Assembly: GCA_034769895.1 (NCBI GenBank)
Contig: JAWRYS010000671.1
Span: forward strand, 186,001-250,000
Reading direction: 5' to 3'
DNA: 64,000 nt
DNA from: Magicicada septendecula
Lineage: Eukaryota > Arthropoda > Insecta > Hemiptera > Cicadidae
In this document: one piece after another, positions 25,180-37,854 of the stretch
Position numbering within the stretch: the stretch's first letter is position 1
How the letters are laid out: every line of letters starts with the position of its first letter
The notes under the pieces: generated by a model
What the model was told of the DNA's origin: nothing
The model's database searches: none
What the model saw: only the letters and a program-made list of their open reading frames with translations
Translations under genes and position numbers: made by a program

Positions 25180-28100
25180 TAGGGCCGCATTTATCTCACT
25201 TACGCCCTATCTGACGCCCCCCTCCAACCAATAACAACTGATCATTTTTTCAAACAAGTAATTTTAAGCTTATATTGTCAATTACGTTACAAGAAAAGTG
25301 TTAATAAAATAATAAAAAGATGTACAGTTAAGAGAACAACTTTATTTTTGGCATGAGATACATTTTACTTTACAGTGACAAATAAGCCTATATGCATAAA
25401 AATTCAAAAATTATTGTAATTACATTTGTTTTTCAAGTCTTAACTACCTAACTAATAACTGGTTTGCGTCTGGCCTTTTCATGAGAAAATTTGCTGATCA
25501 CATCTTCAAATCTAATTTTGTTGTTAAGTCATTTTAGATTGCAAGAACAGCTAAGTGAATCAGACGATTTTGAGGTGAGCGTAAATAATTCTGAATCCTT
25601 GCTAGTGTAGAAAAAGATCTTTCAGCTGAGCAGACTGAAGCAGGGGTAGACAAGTAAATTTTCAAAGCAATGCCAACATTAGGATTAGGATGCAAATCTA
25701 GTGAATTCTTAGAAATCAAAAGTATGTACAAATGTGATAGTAATAGTGATTTATCATCACTATTAATGATTTATTCCTGAAGAAAACTTTTTAGATGAAT
25801 GCATTCTGTTCCAAAAGATTCTTCTATATCTGATGGATATGTCTTCTGTAATCTGTCAGCAGCTTGCATTATATCTTCTAGATTAGTTTCCATAAGATTT
25901 GATAGAAATGTGAATTTCTGAGAAAACTCAGTGTAAACTGACACTCGATATTTTAACTCTGTGAGCAGTTTCATTAGTATCTGAGTATAGGTGGTCTGCA
26001 GAGTACACGAAGAACTTTGACTTTCTAGGTCTACTTCTGATTCACTATCTGACTCATCAAAAAATCTTGTACGCTTTACACCTCTTTTTCCTCTTTTTCT
26101 GTTAATTATTAGACACTTTTTAGTTTAGTTTCCGCAATGTTCTTGTAGAATTTTAATGAACATTTCATTTCTTCAACAAAATTAATAAGGGAGTTGTACA
26201 GCTTAACAACTGTGCCAGCGCTCATTCTTTCAGACTGTATTTTTTTCATTACATCTCCGAATCTACCAAAGATAACCCCCCATACAGTAGCCATGAAAAC
26301 TGTTTCAGAAAATACCTTTCTCAGGATGCCTTTTGCCTCTTGCCTTGTAGCTGACTTTTCCGTCTTGTCTTCTGAAATTAATTTTAGGGCCTTAATAATA
26401 ACTTCAAAATCTGTATTTAAACTTTTGCATGCATCTTCTCTAGCAGACCACCTCGTAGTACTTAGAGTTTTGATAGAGAGGTTTCTTGAAGTAAAAAAAG
26501 ATTCTGAAAGGTTCCAGCGATAGGTTGAAGCTTTGAAAAAGTTGTACAAAGTTTGTAGAAGGTCAAAAAAGTCAACAGCAAGCCTACAGCAATTTGCAGC
26601 ACTTGAACCCACTAGATTCAGAGAGTGGGCAGAGCATGGTACGTAAAATGCTAGGGAATTAACTTCTTTAATTCTTGCCTGCAAACCAGAATAAATTCCA
26701 GACATACTAGATGCGTTATCATATGATTGCCCTCAAAGATTCCTTATATCCAAGTCATGATTCTGGAGGAAAGTAAACACAGCTTTGGCAAGCTCTTCAC
26801 CTGTACGGCCTTGATTTTTCGTAAACTCAAGAAAACGTTCTTTAGGAACACCCTTATCTTCATCATTCACATATCTTAAAATAAAGGTTAGCTGATCACT
26901 GTATGTTACATCTGGAGTAGAATCCACTGTTATTGAAAAATATTTTGATTGTTTTACTTCTTTAGTGATTTCATTAATGACGGTTTTAGCCATTATCTTA
27001 ATTAGTTCCTCATAAGTAGCATGCGATAAATAAGATGTCTTACCTTGGCCTGGATTCCCAAATCGATCGACGTGGATTTTTAAGAATGGGTCGAATTCTG
27101 CAATAAGTTCTATACACATCATAAAATTCCCATTTTTTACTGAGCCGAACACTTCGTTTTCTCCACGAAACGCTAGTCCACGAGATGCAAGTTTTTTAAC
27201 GACAGCTACCATCCTCTGCAGAACACACCTCCAATATTTAACTTCCTCTTCTAACTGACTCAATAAATATTTCTCAATTCTACACTGTTCATTACTCCTT
27301 CTTTTAAACATTAAAACAGTCACGGTGAGTTTGAGAATTCTCATGTTCTATCACTCGTTGGTTAGCATGCTTCCTGTCATTACAGCCACTTTCACCAAAT
27401 TGTGATGCAGCCTTGTACTAAGAAGCTTACAAGGGGCACAAAAAACTGAACCTTGGCTGCACGAGTACACAAGATAATCTCGTTTTATTACATCACCATT
27501 AGCAAGTTTTCTTTCAAATAATGCTTTAGTTAAACATCTTTGCTTGTCTGGGTAAGCTCTCTCAGATACAGAAAAATCACAGTTTAAAGTTTGCTCCACT
27601 CCATTTTTTACAAAATAATCACGAGTTCTCTCATTTATAACCCCAAAAATGGATCACTGCTTGGTTAAAATTCTCACTCTCCTCTCCTGGAACAGGTTGG
27701 TCCAAGTTTTCGTCTAGCCCTATAATGCTTGAATCGTCATTACAAAGTTCACTATTGTTATTTGAACTCTGTGCTACACACTCCTCACTACTTGTTTCAT
27801 TTTGAGCAGCTTGGCTAGCACTACTTTCTACAACTGACGCATTTTTCAAGAAAAAAGAATGGAGTTTTCGAATTTGTAAAAGCACTTCATTTTCTTTCTT
27901 CTTCTTATCATCTGCCAATTTTCGGTATTTAGCACCACTTAGCCGTTTGCGTCCGTCCATTTCAGAGTTAATTTAAATCACGTATTGCGAACAAATCCGA
28001 CTTCCGAACCTGCAAAGCTTACTCGCACTGTGTAAACAGACTACCGGTACGCAGTGTTGCCACCAGCTGACTACTGGTGGCCGCAAAATGAAATTTCCCT

Positions 28101-28215
28101 GCCCCTGGGCTCATTCATCTGACTCAAAATCTATTTGTTTTCAAATTTTCTGCCGCCCCCTAAAATTTACCGCCCTGGGCCCGGGCCCAGAAGGTCCATG
28201 CCTAAAAACGGCCCT
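25180..28215 (-). mobile_element. hAT transposon with ZMYM-type transposase, 3.0 kb
   Basis: A perfect 8-bp target duplication CGTATTAC lies at 25172-25179 and 28216-28223. Short inverted ends read TAGGGCCGCATTTA (left) and CAGGGCCGTTTTTA (complement of right). Subterminal runs rich in GGGCCC/GCCGCCCC occur on the right side. The 3036-bp length and a minus-strand transposase fill the element completely. The intact target duplication suggests a moderately recent insertion, although the gene is now broken. Confidence 0.92.
25530..27960 (-). pseudogene. hAT transposase (zinc-finger MYM-like group), broken
   Basis: The enzyme would excise and integrate the element by a DDE mechanism and dimerise through its C-terminus. 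On the minus strand the segments run in order. The N-terminus has RLSGAKYRKLADDKKKK (27960-27900). A TTF-type segment contains SVFCAPCKLL (about 27440). The catalytic core has the first-Asp block TVDSTPDVTYSDQLTF (about 26900) and GQSYDNASSMSG (about 26730-26700). A histidine/cysteine block contains PCSAHSLNLVGSSAANCC (about 26600-26640). A C-terminal dimerisation block contains PASVCSAERSFSTLARIQNY (about 25580-25650). Breaks are a frameshift near 27610-27630, stops plus frameshifts near 27300-27353, a CGA-to-TGA type stop at 26733-26735, a stop at 26109-26111 and one near 25771. Domain order and length are normal for the family. Confidence 0.88.
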
Positions 28216-28223
28216 GCGTATTA

Positions 28224-31200
28224 CCATAAGACCACAAGAAAAAAAGAAAATTACTTTCACGAAAAAAACCATATGGGCTAAATTCTTCCATCGATTCAAC
28301 TGACGCGGAAATCATCCTACTACCTTAACTTGTATAACTTTAGACAGGCCTTTAAAACACAAAAATGTCTTACCAAAGGCGCCGACAACCAACCAACAAC
28401 GACAAATAAACCAACATAAGTATAAGTGTCCGACAAATCCTGAACAGTTAAGTACCTTTTAAACGATGACATTTTCAGGAAAAATTTTGTTCATTTCCAT
28501 GTCTTTATATTCGTAAGAATATTATGCGTCCACATTTCATGTTCCGAATACGTACACAGGTAAGTGCACAATGTTCCTCGCTTGGTTGGGTAATTGAGGA
28601 AACATCCCTTTCATGAAAAGCGAAAGTTGTTATTTCATGTAAACTTAATGCATGCAAAGATAACTTTGGGTGTTGTGACAAACACTTAAAAATAGTTCGA
28701 ATTTTTGTATTTTTTTATTTGGTTAGCGCTTCATTGTTCAACTAACGGCTGGATTACAGGTAAGATACGAGTTCGGTAATACAACTGATACCGAAGCAGG
28801 CGTTAGCTGGTAACTGTCTCCTTGTTTGTTCTCCTTGTCACTCTTCCTTGAAAATCAATAGTCTACTAAGGAACCGTCTCCCTAATCGATAAACAGTATT
28901 ACGATGATTAAAATAAGTTTTGTAATGTATTATTCAATACAGAACCGATATTAAATATGTTCTACATTTTCTGTGTAATTGAAGTTCTGATTCGTCAATA
29001 TTGGCACAGATAGTGAAATCATCTTATTTAACTGAAATTGAAACGAATTAAAAATTTGCCTTTTGCATTAAAAATTTGAGAAATATGAGCTCCACGAATG
29101 TGCGATAGCCAAACGTGAGACCAAAAATCTGATTATGCGTAGTCTCATTGCTACATACGTTCGAGCGATACGTTTTTATATCAGTTTTATATTTTCCGCT
29201 TCGACTTCTCCATAATAACAGAGCTTTTAGCTCGCCATTAAGATCCCATTAGGTGGTTTTTCTAACTTACTTTATCGTAAAACACATTGCTGATAACAGA
29301 GGCGCGTCGTTTCCCATCGTGGTTTCATGAGACGCGCGCACTTACGCGTAAGTACCAGGTTCTGAAATCAAATCATACTAGTAGATACTACCTTGGTAAG
29401 ATCTGTGGCACGTTCAAGAACAGTTTCGAATTATGCATGTCCTTATGGTACACGTATAATTCCACCTTATAGTCGAACGTATAAGTCGATTCTTTAACTA
29501 CTGACGAACAACTCGTTTTCTGAATCGGGTGTTACTAAATAGTACTTTGGAACTACAATTATATATTTTACGTATTTTCTGAGTTCTATTCATATCTACA
29601 CACAGAGTACAGGTCCGTGCATTCTACATTCGTATCTATGTCCGTGCAGGTTGTTACAATAAAATAGGCTACAATTACAAAACATTCGCCTTTAAAGCCT
29701 TCTAATTGGAATCTAATGAGATATCTCTATTAGGTTTGCTCAATATGATATTTCTAATCTCAATTAATTTCAGTTTGTTTAGTGATTAAATATTGCTATT
29801 GATTTCACTGTTTAATAAACAAATGGTCTGTAAAACACGTCTCATGATAGGTCTAACAGATGTTTTATCTTACAGCAGGAAAGATTTATTTCAAGTATAG
29901 TGAATCGAGTAGAGACAAATCGAGAGTCAAAATAAACAGTAAAGGTTATTCTGATTTCATTCCAAGTTTGTCTCTCACAATTACTGGTTGTCATTTACGT
30001 AAATCTGTCATCGGTGTCTACTAACCGATTCTGTTGTTATCCGTAATTTTTAAGACTGAATAGCTCTTTTACGTGGTCGCCATTTAATAAAATTTTCATT
30101 ATAAATTTTAAGCTGCATTATTGCTTGGAAGCGATTTCCTACTCCGATCATCCCCGAAGCGAGGAGTGAGACAGGTTGGCGTTGTTAATGTGACTGGCAG
30201 GAAGCGTACCAAAGTATTTCTCAAACTAGACCTTTGTTCACAGTTATCACTGCATTCTCAGTAAGCCGTTATTTATTGTTTGTCAGGCCTCATAAACTTT
30301 GAGATTACAGTGTATGAAGCTGTTTCCCTTAAGATCTTGGAAAATGCCTCCTTTCTATACTGCCCGCAACGTTCACTCAAACGTGACATAAGATCAAGCA
30401 GTCTCGCTGAAAATGTTTACCACGGCTACCAAAGTCATAATTAACGTAATTACAGCTCTCATCAGTCATAATTAACGCTTTAGTTCCACCCATATAATCG
30501 CATCGTTGACACTTTCTTGAACGTACCGCTTTAACAAAGTGCGCTAACAGCAGAATAACGACGACACGACGGGTCGACTTCATTGAAGGTGATAAGCTGC
30601 AGATGCTGAATGCTAATTGTGGTAACGTGGACTAGACAGCAAGATATCATTTTATTAATAGAAGAATCTGATTGGCGTACACGGACAATAACACTGTTCT
30701 AAGAACGCTTTATCAAATCAAAGCGCTCCGTACATGTAAACCTGCTGAGCGCGCCAGCTATACAAGTGGCCATTATTGCTCTCATTATTCTGAGACAAGA
30801 GTTCAATTCGCTTTGTTTTACTCCCTGCACGACTGTTTCCCCTGCTTGTTCATCTTTCTTCTCATTTCACTATGTTTTCTTTGACTTTCTTGAAACTCAG
30901 AAGCTCCTTAAGAAATCTCGTCTCAGCAAAAGTATCCTTCTTCCTCTCGTGGTGGTACAGCTCGTACTGAACCTTGACGTACTTTGCCTCTTTGAACCTT
31001 GCCTCTAGCGATCCCAAACTATTGCGGCTGCTTGCCACCTTCTCACTTGCAGAAGATTTTCAGTATTTCATTGAACATTGTGTCGCCAGCGAGTCCTCGG
31101 TCACCCTCTTTGTCTGCTACCGGTCGTATATTCTTTCACTATATTTTTGTGTATTGAGTACCACTCATTCGCTCTAGATATCCTGCCCATCTTAGACTAA

Positions 31201-31340
31201 TCTAAAAATACAGTCTACAATTAGGACTGTAGCCTAATATACGAGTATTCGGCCTTTGTTGATCTCGTAGTCTACATTGCATTACTGAGACGTCGCAGTT
31301 GAAACGAGACGTCTTTGTACCGAGTTGTGTTAGATTGAGA
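28224..31340. other. No gene recognised
   Basis: Mixed-composition sequence without recognisable coding or element ends. A 68-codon minus-strand frame at 30377-30583 with a hydrophobic start is discussed as a weak candidate in the findings. Confidence 0.35.
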
Positions 31341-31342
31341 CT

Positions 31343-31456
31343 GAACGCATGTGCCATCCGTCATCTCCAACTGGGCCAAAAATGTTCCTTAGTACTTCTC
31401 GCTCAAATATACTTAGCATCTCTTTAGCCTTTCTGTCAGCAGAAGTAAGTCTCTTC
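31343..31456 (-). pseudogene. LINE reverse-transcriptase fragment
   Basis: About 37 codons on the minus strand read continuously as RLTSADRKAKEML...FEREVLRNIFGPVGDDGW. This is the conserved segment after the reverse-transcriptase fingers of CR1/RTE-like LINEs, whose usual form is W...KIL+.I+GP....G.WR. Stops surround it. It is a short isolated fragment with no visible 3' tail. Confidence 0.7.
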
Positions 31457-32285
31457 ATACCTCATAATGTGACCAGCACCTGTGAGTAACAAAACCGACA
31501 CCATCAGTCCAAATCCCGTTCATATAGGCCTACTTTTTTGTATCCACACTGGTGCTTATGCTACCGTGCTGAATAACACCTTAATAATGTATTGTATCGT
31601 TTCTACGCTTAATTGCTTCTAAACCTATTCTTTTCTAAGTTGCTATGGACGCACGGTGGTGTTTCGTGTTCTGCATTTCGTTGCTGCAGTAGAGAATCAA
31701 CTTTATGTTTGAATTTATGTTAAAATCCAACATTTTATACCACAAGTAGTCACTGACACATAATTTGGTGGCCTCAGGCATTCATGCTAACATGCTAACG
31801 CCTATTGATCGTGGGTTCATCAGATTATATTAAACTTTATGTTCATCAAGATAACCTTATTTCACACCCGTGTCTGTCCCTATCAGTTAATAAAAATACG
31901 CGATGCGTTACGGGATCATTCAATGTAAACAGCAGAGGCAAGCTGTACAGGCCTACTTACGTGAGAGGTAAGTATGCGGAGAGGCGAGTTACGCACGTAT
32001 CATTTTATGCCATGTCCTCCTAGAACGTGTGGTACTTCTGGATCTTTATACTTTTATAATAACTTAAAAGTGACACGGATCTTCAGGAAGTCTAGAACTT
32101 TGTTTCTTATGTGTCCAGGAAGTAACAATTTTTTTCAGAGATCACAATATAGGCTAAATGACTTAGTAGTAATTTTTAAGTTGCTCAGTAATCGTTGATA
32201 TTATACTGAAACTGTAACACATCATAGATACATTGAAAAATTATAATATTTTGTAATCATTATAATACGGGGAGAGGTAATTTTA
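31457..32285. other. Unassigned flank left of Helitron
   Basis: No coding or repeat structure was recognised. The last base is an A, consistent with Helitron insertion between A and T. Confidence 0.4.
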
Positions 32286-32566
32286 TCTATATATTAATAC
32301 GTGAAGAGAAAACTTTGTACCCCTTTTTAAGCATATTGCGCGCACGGAGGAGTGTGAGATTTGGCATAGTTAAAGTTTATATGGAGAAGGAGTGCAGAAA
32401 GCTAAAATTTATATATAATATGTGTTACAAATACATTAAATTAAATAAAATAAAACATTCATTTGCACTTGAAAATTCATTTAAACTTTTTCAAACAATG
32501 GTAATTGTTAAAAATAAAATAATTTTGTTGCCAGGCAATAAAATTATAATTTTTTCATTTTAGTGT

Positions 32567-32660
32567 ACGTTCATACTACCAATGTCAAACACATAATAGT
32601 CTGTCGTTTGTTTACGTTCATACTGCCAATGTCAAACACATAATAGTCTGTGGTCAAACA
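32567..32660. repeat. Tandem duplication, 47-bp period
   Basis: A unit starting ACGTTCATACTRCCAATG occurs at 32567 and 32614, with the second nearly identical over about 38 bases. It lies in the non-coding 5' part of the Helitron. Confidence 0.85.
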
Positions 32661-33081
32661 GTCGCACAGAGTAGAGATTGTCGCCAAAGAATTTTAAAAT
32701 GTTGCCAACAAATAATTACTGACAGATTGACTGAATGAGCTGTGAATTTTGTGTGATTTCAAATGTTCCTTTTTCAATAGTCTGTGGAGTGTATGTAAAG
32801 GCAAAAAAGCGTTTATTTTATATTTTGTATATTAGATACCTGTGTTTTATATATTAATGTGCAGTTGAAAGTGAAATACAGCTTGCTTAATATACACCTG
32901 TTGCAAAAGGAAAATTTTTTAGCAACAATTTGAATTGACTTACTCTCGCCTAATTATTATTGGTGGTTTCAAAAAAGTGAGTACATTTTATTATTTTTAA
33001 ATTAAACCCTGTCTAATCCTAGTTTCAGTAATTTCATTACATGTTTTTTTTTACATTCAGATATTCGCACCTACTTCCATT

Positions 33082-36000
33082 ATGCCTCGACATAGAACAT
33101 TGACGGGTCGGAGTGAGAGACAAAGAAGAAGGAATATATATTCGCGTGAAAGTCAAAATGATAATAGACCAAATGCAAATTTAAATAGTGTAAATAGTAT
33201 AACATTGACGGGTCGGAGTGAGAGACAAAGAAGAAGGAATATATATTCGCGTGAAAGTCAAAATGATAATAGACCAAATGCAAATTTAAATAGTGTAAAT
33301 AGTACACAAAATGATGAAATTATTTTGAGGGATACATTTAAATGCGCACTGAATGTCATTCCAAGAAATCTTAATACTTTTGATTGTGGATTAATGCATT
33401 TACAATGCAGGTTTTGCAATGCAAAACATTTCGAATCTGAGGTCACTTTAGGTGAAAGGACTGCATTCACTTCATGTTGTCATAAGGGTAAAGCAATATT
33501 ACCGGCCTTAAGTCAAAATGAATACTTTAAATCATTGTATGATGGACTTACTTCAAATGAACCTTCAATAAAAAGGAAGTCAAAAAATTATTTTGAAAAC
33601 ATTCGTAAATACAATTCATCATTTGCTATGGTTAGCTCAGAAGCTAAAATTTCGGATACAGTTACGCGTGGAGTGTATCATTTTAAAATACATGATGTTT
33701 TTTATCACAGATCAGGTCCAATGATTGCTGGATATGGTCGCTCACCATGTTATGCGCAATTATATTTTTATGATGTTGACACTGCTGTCAATTATAGATT
33801 ACGTGAACACTATTATCAAACATAGAATAACTATATAATGCGCGAAATCTCTCTTGAATTGGAACGCATTAATTCTTTCGTTCGGTCATTCATTGCAATG
33901 AAAGATCATTGTCAGAGAGTTGAAAATCAAAATAAAGAAATTTGTATGCTCATTAAAGTAAATCGTGATTTAGATCTACGCCATTATAATGATGCAGTTC
34001 AAACTGATGTAGCAGTAATATTTAGTACAGTTGATGGTGAGCCACCCTTTGAACGAAATATGGTTTCGTTTTCAAAAGTTAATGGTACCATTAAAAATAT
34101 CTCTGTTTTGGATTCATCAATGGACCCTTTAGCGTATCCATTACTTTTTCCAAATGGTGATACTGGGTGGTATATCAATATTTCTCATAATGTACCAACT
34201 ACATCTAATTCAAGAGCGCCCAGAAATAAATTAACCATGCTTCAGTATGCAGCCTATCGACTTGCAATTAGAGAAGATTTTAGCATGTTGCACCATTCAC
34301 AAAAATTATTTCAGCAGTGGATAGTTGATATGTATGTGAGAATAGAGGGCACAAGGTTACATTTCATTCGACAAAATCAAATAAGTCTTAGGTCTGAAGT
34401 TTACAACAATTTAACAGATTATTTAGAATTGAACCCCAATGCCAATAATGTTGGCCGTAGAGTAATTTTACCATCTTCATTCAATGGATCTCCAAGAAAT
34501 ATGTATCAGAATTATTTAGATGCAATGTCAATTGTACAACATTTCGGAAAGCCTTCTTTGTTTATTACAATGACTTGCAATCCAAGTTGACCTGAAATAG
34601 TTAGCAATATTGGTGTAGGTGAGTCAGCTAATTTTCGACCTGATATTGTTGTGCGTGTATTCAAGTCCAAACTGAAAGCATTAATTGAGAGCCTTACACT
34701 AAAAAAAATCTTCGGTAAAGTTGAAGCACTCATTTATACAATTGAGTTTCAAAAGAGAGGATTGCCTCATGCTCACATTTTACTCTCTTTAAATGAGCAA
34801 GATAAAATTGTTAACGCTACCGATATTGATAAAATTGTATCTGCGGAGATTCCTAACATTCAAACACATCCTACATTACATGAATATGTTGTAAAACACA
34901 TGATGCATGGTCCATGCGGTGTACTTAATCCAAATGCTGTATGTATGAGAGATGGAAAATGCACAAAAGATTATCCAAAACGATTTAATGAATTTACATG
35001 TGAATCATTAAATGGATATCCATTATACAGAAGGCGTGATAATGGTATTAATGCTGAAGTTCGCGGTAGTTGCCTCGACAATCGTTATGTTGTACCATAC
35101 AATCCGTATTTACTTGTCAAATTTAATTGCCATATAAATGTTGAAGTATGCACTACAGTTAAAAGTGTTAAATACATTTATAAATACGTGTATAAAGGCT
35201 ATGACAGTGCATCTGTTGAATTAGGTTCAGAGATAAATGAACCAGGTCAAGAAATACAAATTGATAAAGTTAAAAATTTTTTAATTGGCCGTTATGTCGG
35301 ATCAAATGAAGCAAAAGAATTACATTCACCAAAACAAATGCGAAATTTATTTGGTTACATTTGTGCATTAAATGTGCCAGCCATGCATTGGCGTTATGGA
35401 ATGAATTTAAAGTATATCTTAGTGAAGATTTTTTGAGAGATTACAACGAAGAAGTATCCTTTAACAGAGCTCTATTAGAAATTGAAGATATTTTGAAAGT
35501 TCATAATTTGTCATGTCAAGAACTTGGTTTACCAGTTCCCACGTATTCGCAGAGAACAGACGAAGCAAATGCTATTGATCCAATAGAACAAGAGTTTCTG
35601 TTTTGTGAGCATTATGAAACTGCAAATATTGAACAGCGTAATCTAATTGATCGTGTGATTCGTGAAGTTTTGCACCGTGATACTGGATCTAATGTTTTTT
35701 GTTTAACCGCTCATGCAGGTTGTGGAAAAACATTCACACAAACAGCAATAATTCACAAATTAAATTCGCTTAATCTTAGTTGCATTGCAACAGCGTTCAG
35801 TGGCATAGCTTCAACTCTATTACTTGGAGGTAGAATTTTACACAATGTGTTTAAATTGCCTATACCCATTTTGGAAAATTCTGTAGCGAATATTACCGCA
35901 AATAGTAGCTATGGACGTTACATAAATTCATCATCATTGATAATTATTGATGAAATTTCTATGTGCCCACTGCAAGTGTTGAAAATCATAGATAGATTAT

Positions 36001-37032
36001 TGCAGGATCTATGCGATGAAAATGATAAACATAAACCATTTGGAGTGAAAACGATACTTCTGTGCGGTGATTTTCGGCAAATCTTACCAGTTGTCCCGCA
36101 TGGATCACGTGCAACTTTAATTGAAAAATTGTGTCACGAGTTGGCATACATTTGTTTATTTTCATAAAGTAACGTTTACTCAAAATATGAGAGCCTTACC
36201 AAGTGAAATAGAATTTGTCGAATTCTTGAAAAAAATTGGTAATGATGAAGCCCCACAATTCCCTCAGTTTGGTGAAAATATTATTGAAATACCTCAGCAA
36301 TTAATAGGAGATGAAAATAATATTATTAATGAGGTGTATGGAAATATTTCCGAAAACATACTCTCAGATAACATATTGAAGTCAGTTATTTTAGCACCTA
36401 AAAATGATGATTGTATTTTTATTAATACTGATATACTTAATCGAATACCAGGTGAACAGAAAACATATAGCTACGATAAAATAATTTGTGATGATGACAA
36501 TGAAATCAATAACTATCCAATAGAGTTTTTGAATTCTTTGACTATTAGTGGTTTGCCACCACATAAGTTAGTATTGAAAGTTAATTGCATCGTTTTACTG
36601 ACCAGAAACTTAAATACAAAGGAAGCATTAGTCAATGGAACAAGAATGCGCATCAAGTGTATGCATCGTAATGCTATTGATTGCGAAGTTTTAACTGGAG
36701 CCGCATGCAATAAGAGAATTTTGATTCCACGTATGAATTTAACATATTCCGGTACTGTTTTACCATTTAACTTTCAAAGAACTCAATTTCCAATTATACC
36801 TGCATTTGCGATGACAATAAATAAGTCTCAAGGACAAACATTCGAAAAAATTGGAATTTTATTGAGGCAGCCAGTTTTTACACATGGTCAATTGTACGTC
36901 GCAGCAAGTAGAGTTCGATCATTCGATGGTTTGAGATTTTATATTTCCGAATATAATGGCCAAGGGCATTTAGCAAATGATGAAAGAGTTTTTACAAAAA
37001 ACATCGTTTACACAGAAGTTCTGAATCATTAA
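33082..37032 (+). pseudogene. Helitron Rep-helicase, broken
   Basis: RepHel nicks and rejoins single strands and unwinds DNA during rolling-circle transposition. Read in order: a basic N-terminal region with a 35-residue duplication, then a Helitron-like N-terminal domain ending in MTCNPS. The HUH motif PHAH is at about 34765-34776 and the Rep tyrosine segment YIYKYVYKGYD at about 35174-35206. The PIF1-type helicase follows, with Walker A AGCGKT near 35715-35732, Walker B IIIDEIS near 35943, GDFRQILP near 36068 and C-terminal motifs MTINKSQGQTFE and QLYVAASRV. Breaks are TAG at 33823-33825, TGA at 34588-34590 (position of the conserved Trp after NPS), a frameshift near 35385-35400 and one near 36120-36165. 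The linker between Rep and helicase is much shorter than usual, which suggests an internal deletion near 35310-35340. The start at 33082 is the first ATG of the open frame. Confidence 0.88.
33096..33305. repeat. Two 105-bp tandem copies inside the Rep N-terminus
   Basis: The segment beginning AACATTGACGGGTCGGAGTG at 33096 is repeated at 33201 with no difference noticed. The period is 105 bp, a multiple of three, so the frame is kept and 35 residues are duplicated. Confidence 0.95.
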
Positions 37033-37823
37033 ATTCACTTTCAAACTATTTTAAGTTCAATGGACAACATTTATTTTTTTAACCGCCCGGTTTTTTTGAT
37101 TTAATGAAAAATATATGAAAAAATACGAGGCACGTATTTTTTATTTCATTTTTTATTTTTTAATAATTTTTTATTTAAATTTTATATAATTCGAAAAAGA
37201 TAGGCAAAATAACTGTGCAGCCTTGGCGAAAGCTGGTCAGTATGGCAATAAAAAAACCCAAGGAAATGTCAAAAAACGCGTTATTGCTTTTTAAATATGG
37301 CTTAGCCAAGCTAAACCTCATTTTTCCTATCTTTCATATTTTTCAAATAACTCGAAAATTAATGCATAGAAAAAAAATTAAAAAATTATATAAGCTTTGT
37401 AGCAGATAATCTTCAAACTGTTTTCGAATTTTGTACCTTACCAAAAATGAAATGTAATCCACTGGAATTGAAAACAATGTATCTTATACTTCTATGAATG
37501 TCAAGTCTTATTTTTATTAGCGTTTATTTGATTCAATAATAACATGAAAAAATTAAAACTGACAATGAATTATATCAAAAAATAAATACGAATACAAGCT
37601 GTAATTGTGTTTTTTTTTTCAACTGTTACTAACATTAAATTTTAAATTTCATAGGTATTGCAGGGAATTAAGGCAAACAACACATGCTAATGACGTATTT
37701 GTACACGCTCGCAGCTGACGTAACAGAACAAAATTCAAAAAAATTATATGCAATGATTATAGAGGTATACTCTTTGACAAAAGAACCTCAATAACGTTCA
37801 AACTTAAAAATTTAATGAATTAC

Positions 37824-37854
37824 GGTCGAATTTCGACCACTGGGCGACCACTAG
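37824..37854 (+). other. Helitron 3' terminal hairpin and CTAG end
   Basis: The palindrome GGTCGAATTTCGACC is followed by 12 bases and CTAG, then T. This would act as the transposition terminator of the element. Confidence 0.85.

Larger units (their letters stand above)
32286..37854 (+). mobile_element. Helitron with Rep-helicase gene, 5.57 kb
   Basis: The 5' end begins TCTATATATTAATACG, preceded by A; Helitrons start with TC. The 3' end is CTAG (37851-37854) followed by T. It is preceded 12 bases upstream by the hairpin GGTCGAATTTCGACC (37824-37838), which matches the Helitron rule of a short palindrome about 10-12 bases before CTRR. No terminal inverted repeats or target duplication are seen, as expected. 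The interior encodes the diagnostic HUH Rep plus PIF1-like helicase on the plus strand. The gene is broken and probably shortened, so this copy is not autonomous now. Confidence 0.9.

Noticed and set aside
33080..33307. 75-codon minus-strand frame with two identical halves
   Set aside because: Shadow of the 105-bp duplication in the Helitron Rep gene.
37081..37142. Hairpins AACCGCCCGGTT and AAAAAATACG-CGTATTTTTT after the helicase gene, considered as the Helitron 3' end
   Set aside because: Neither is followed by CTRR and T; the hairpin with CTAG at 37824-37854 fits much better.
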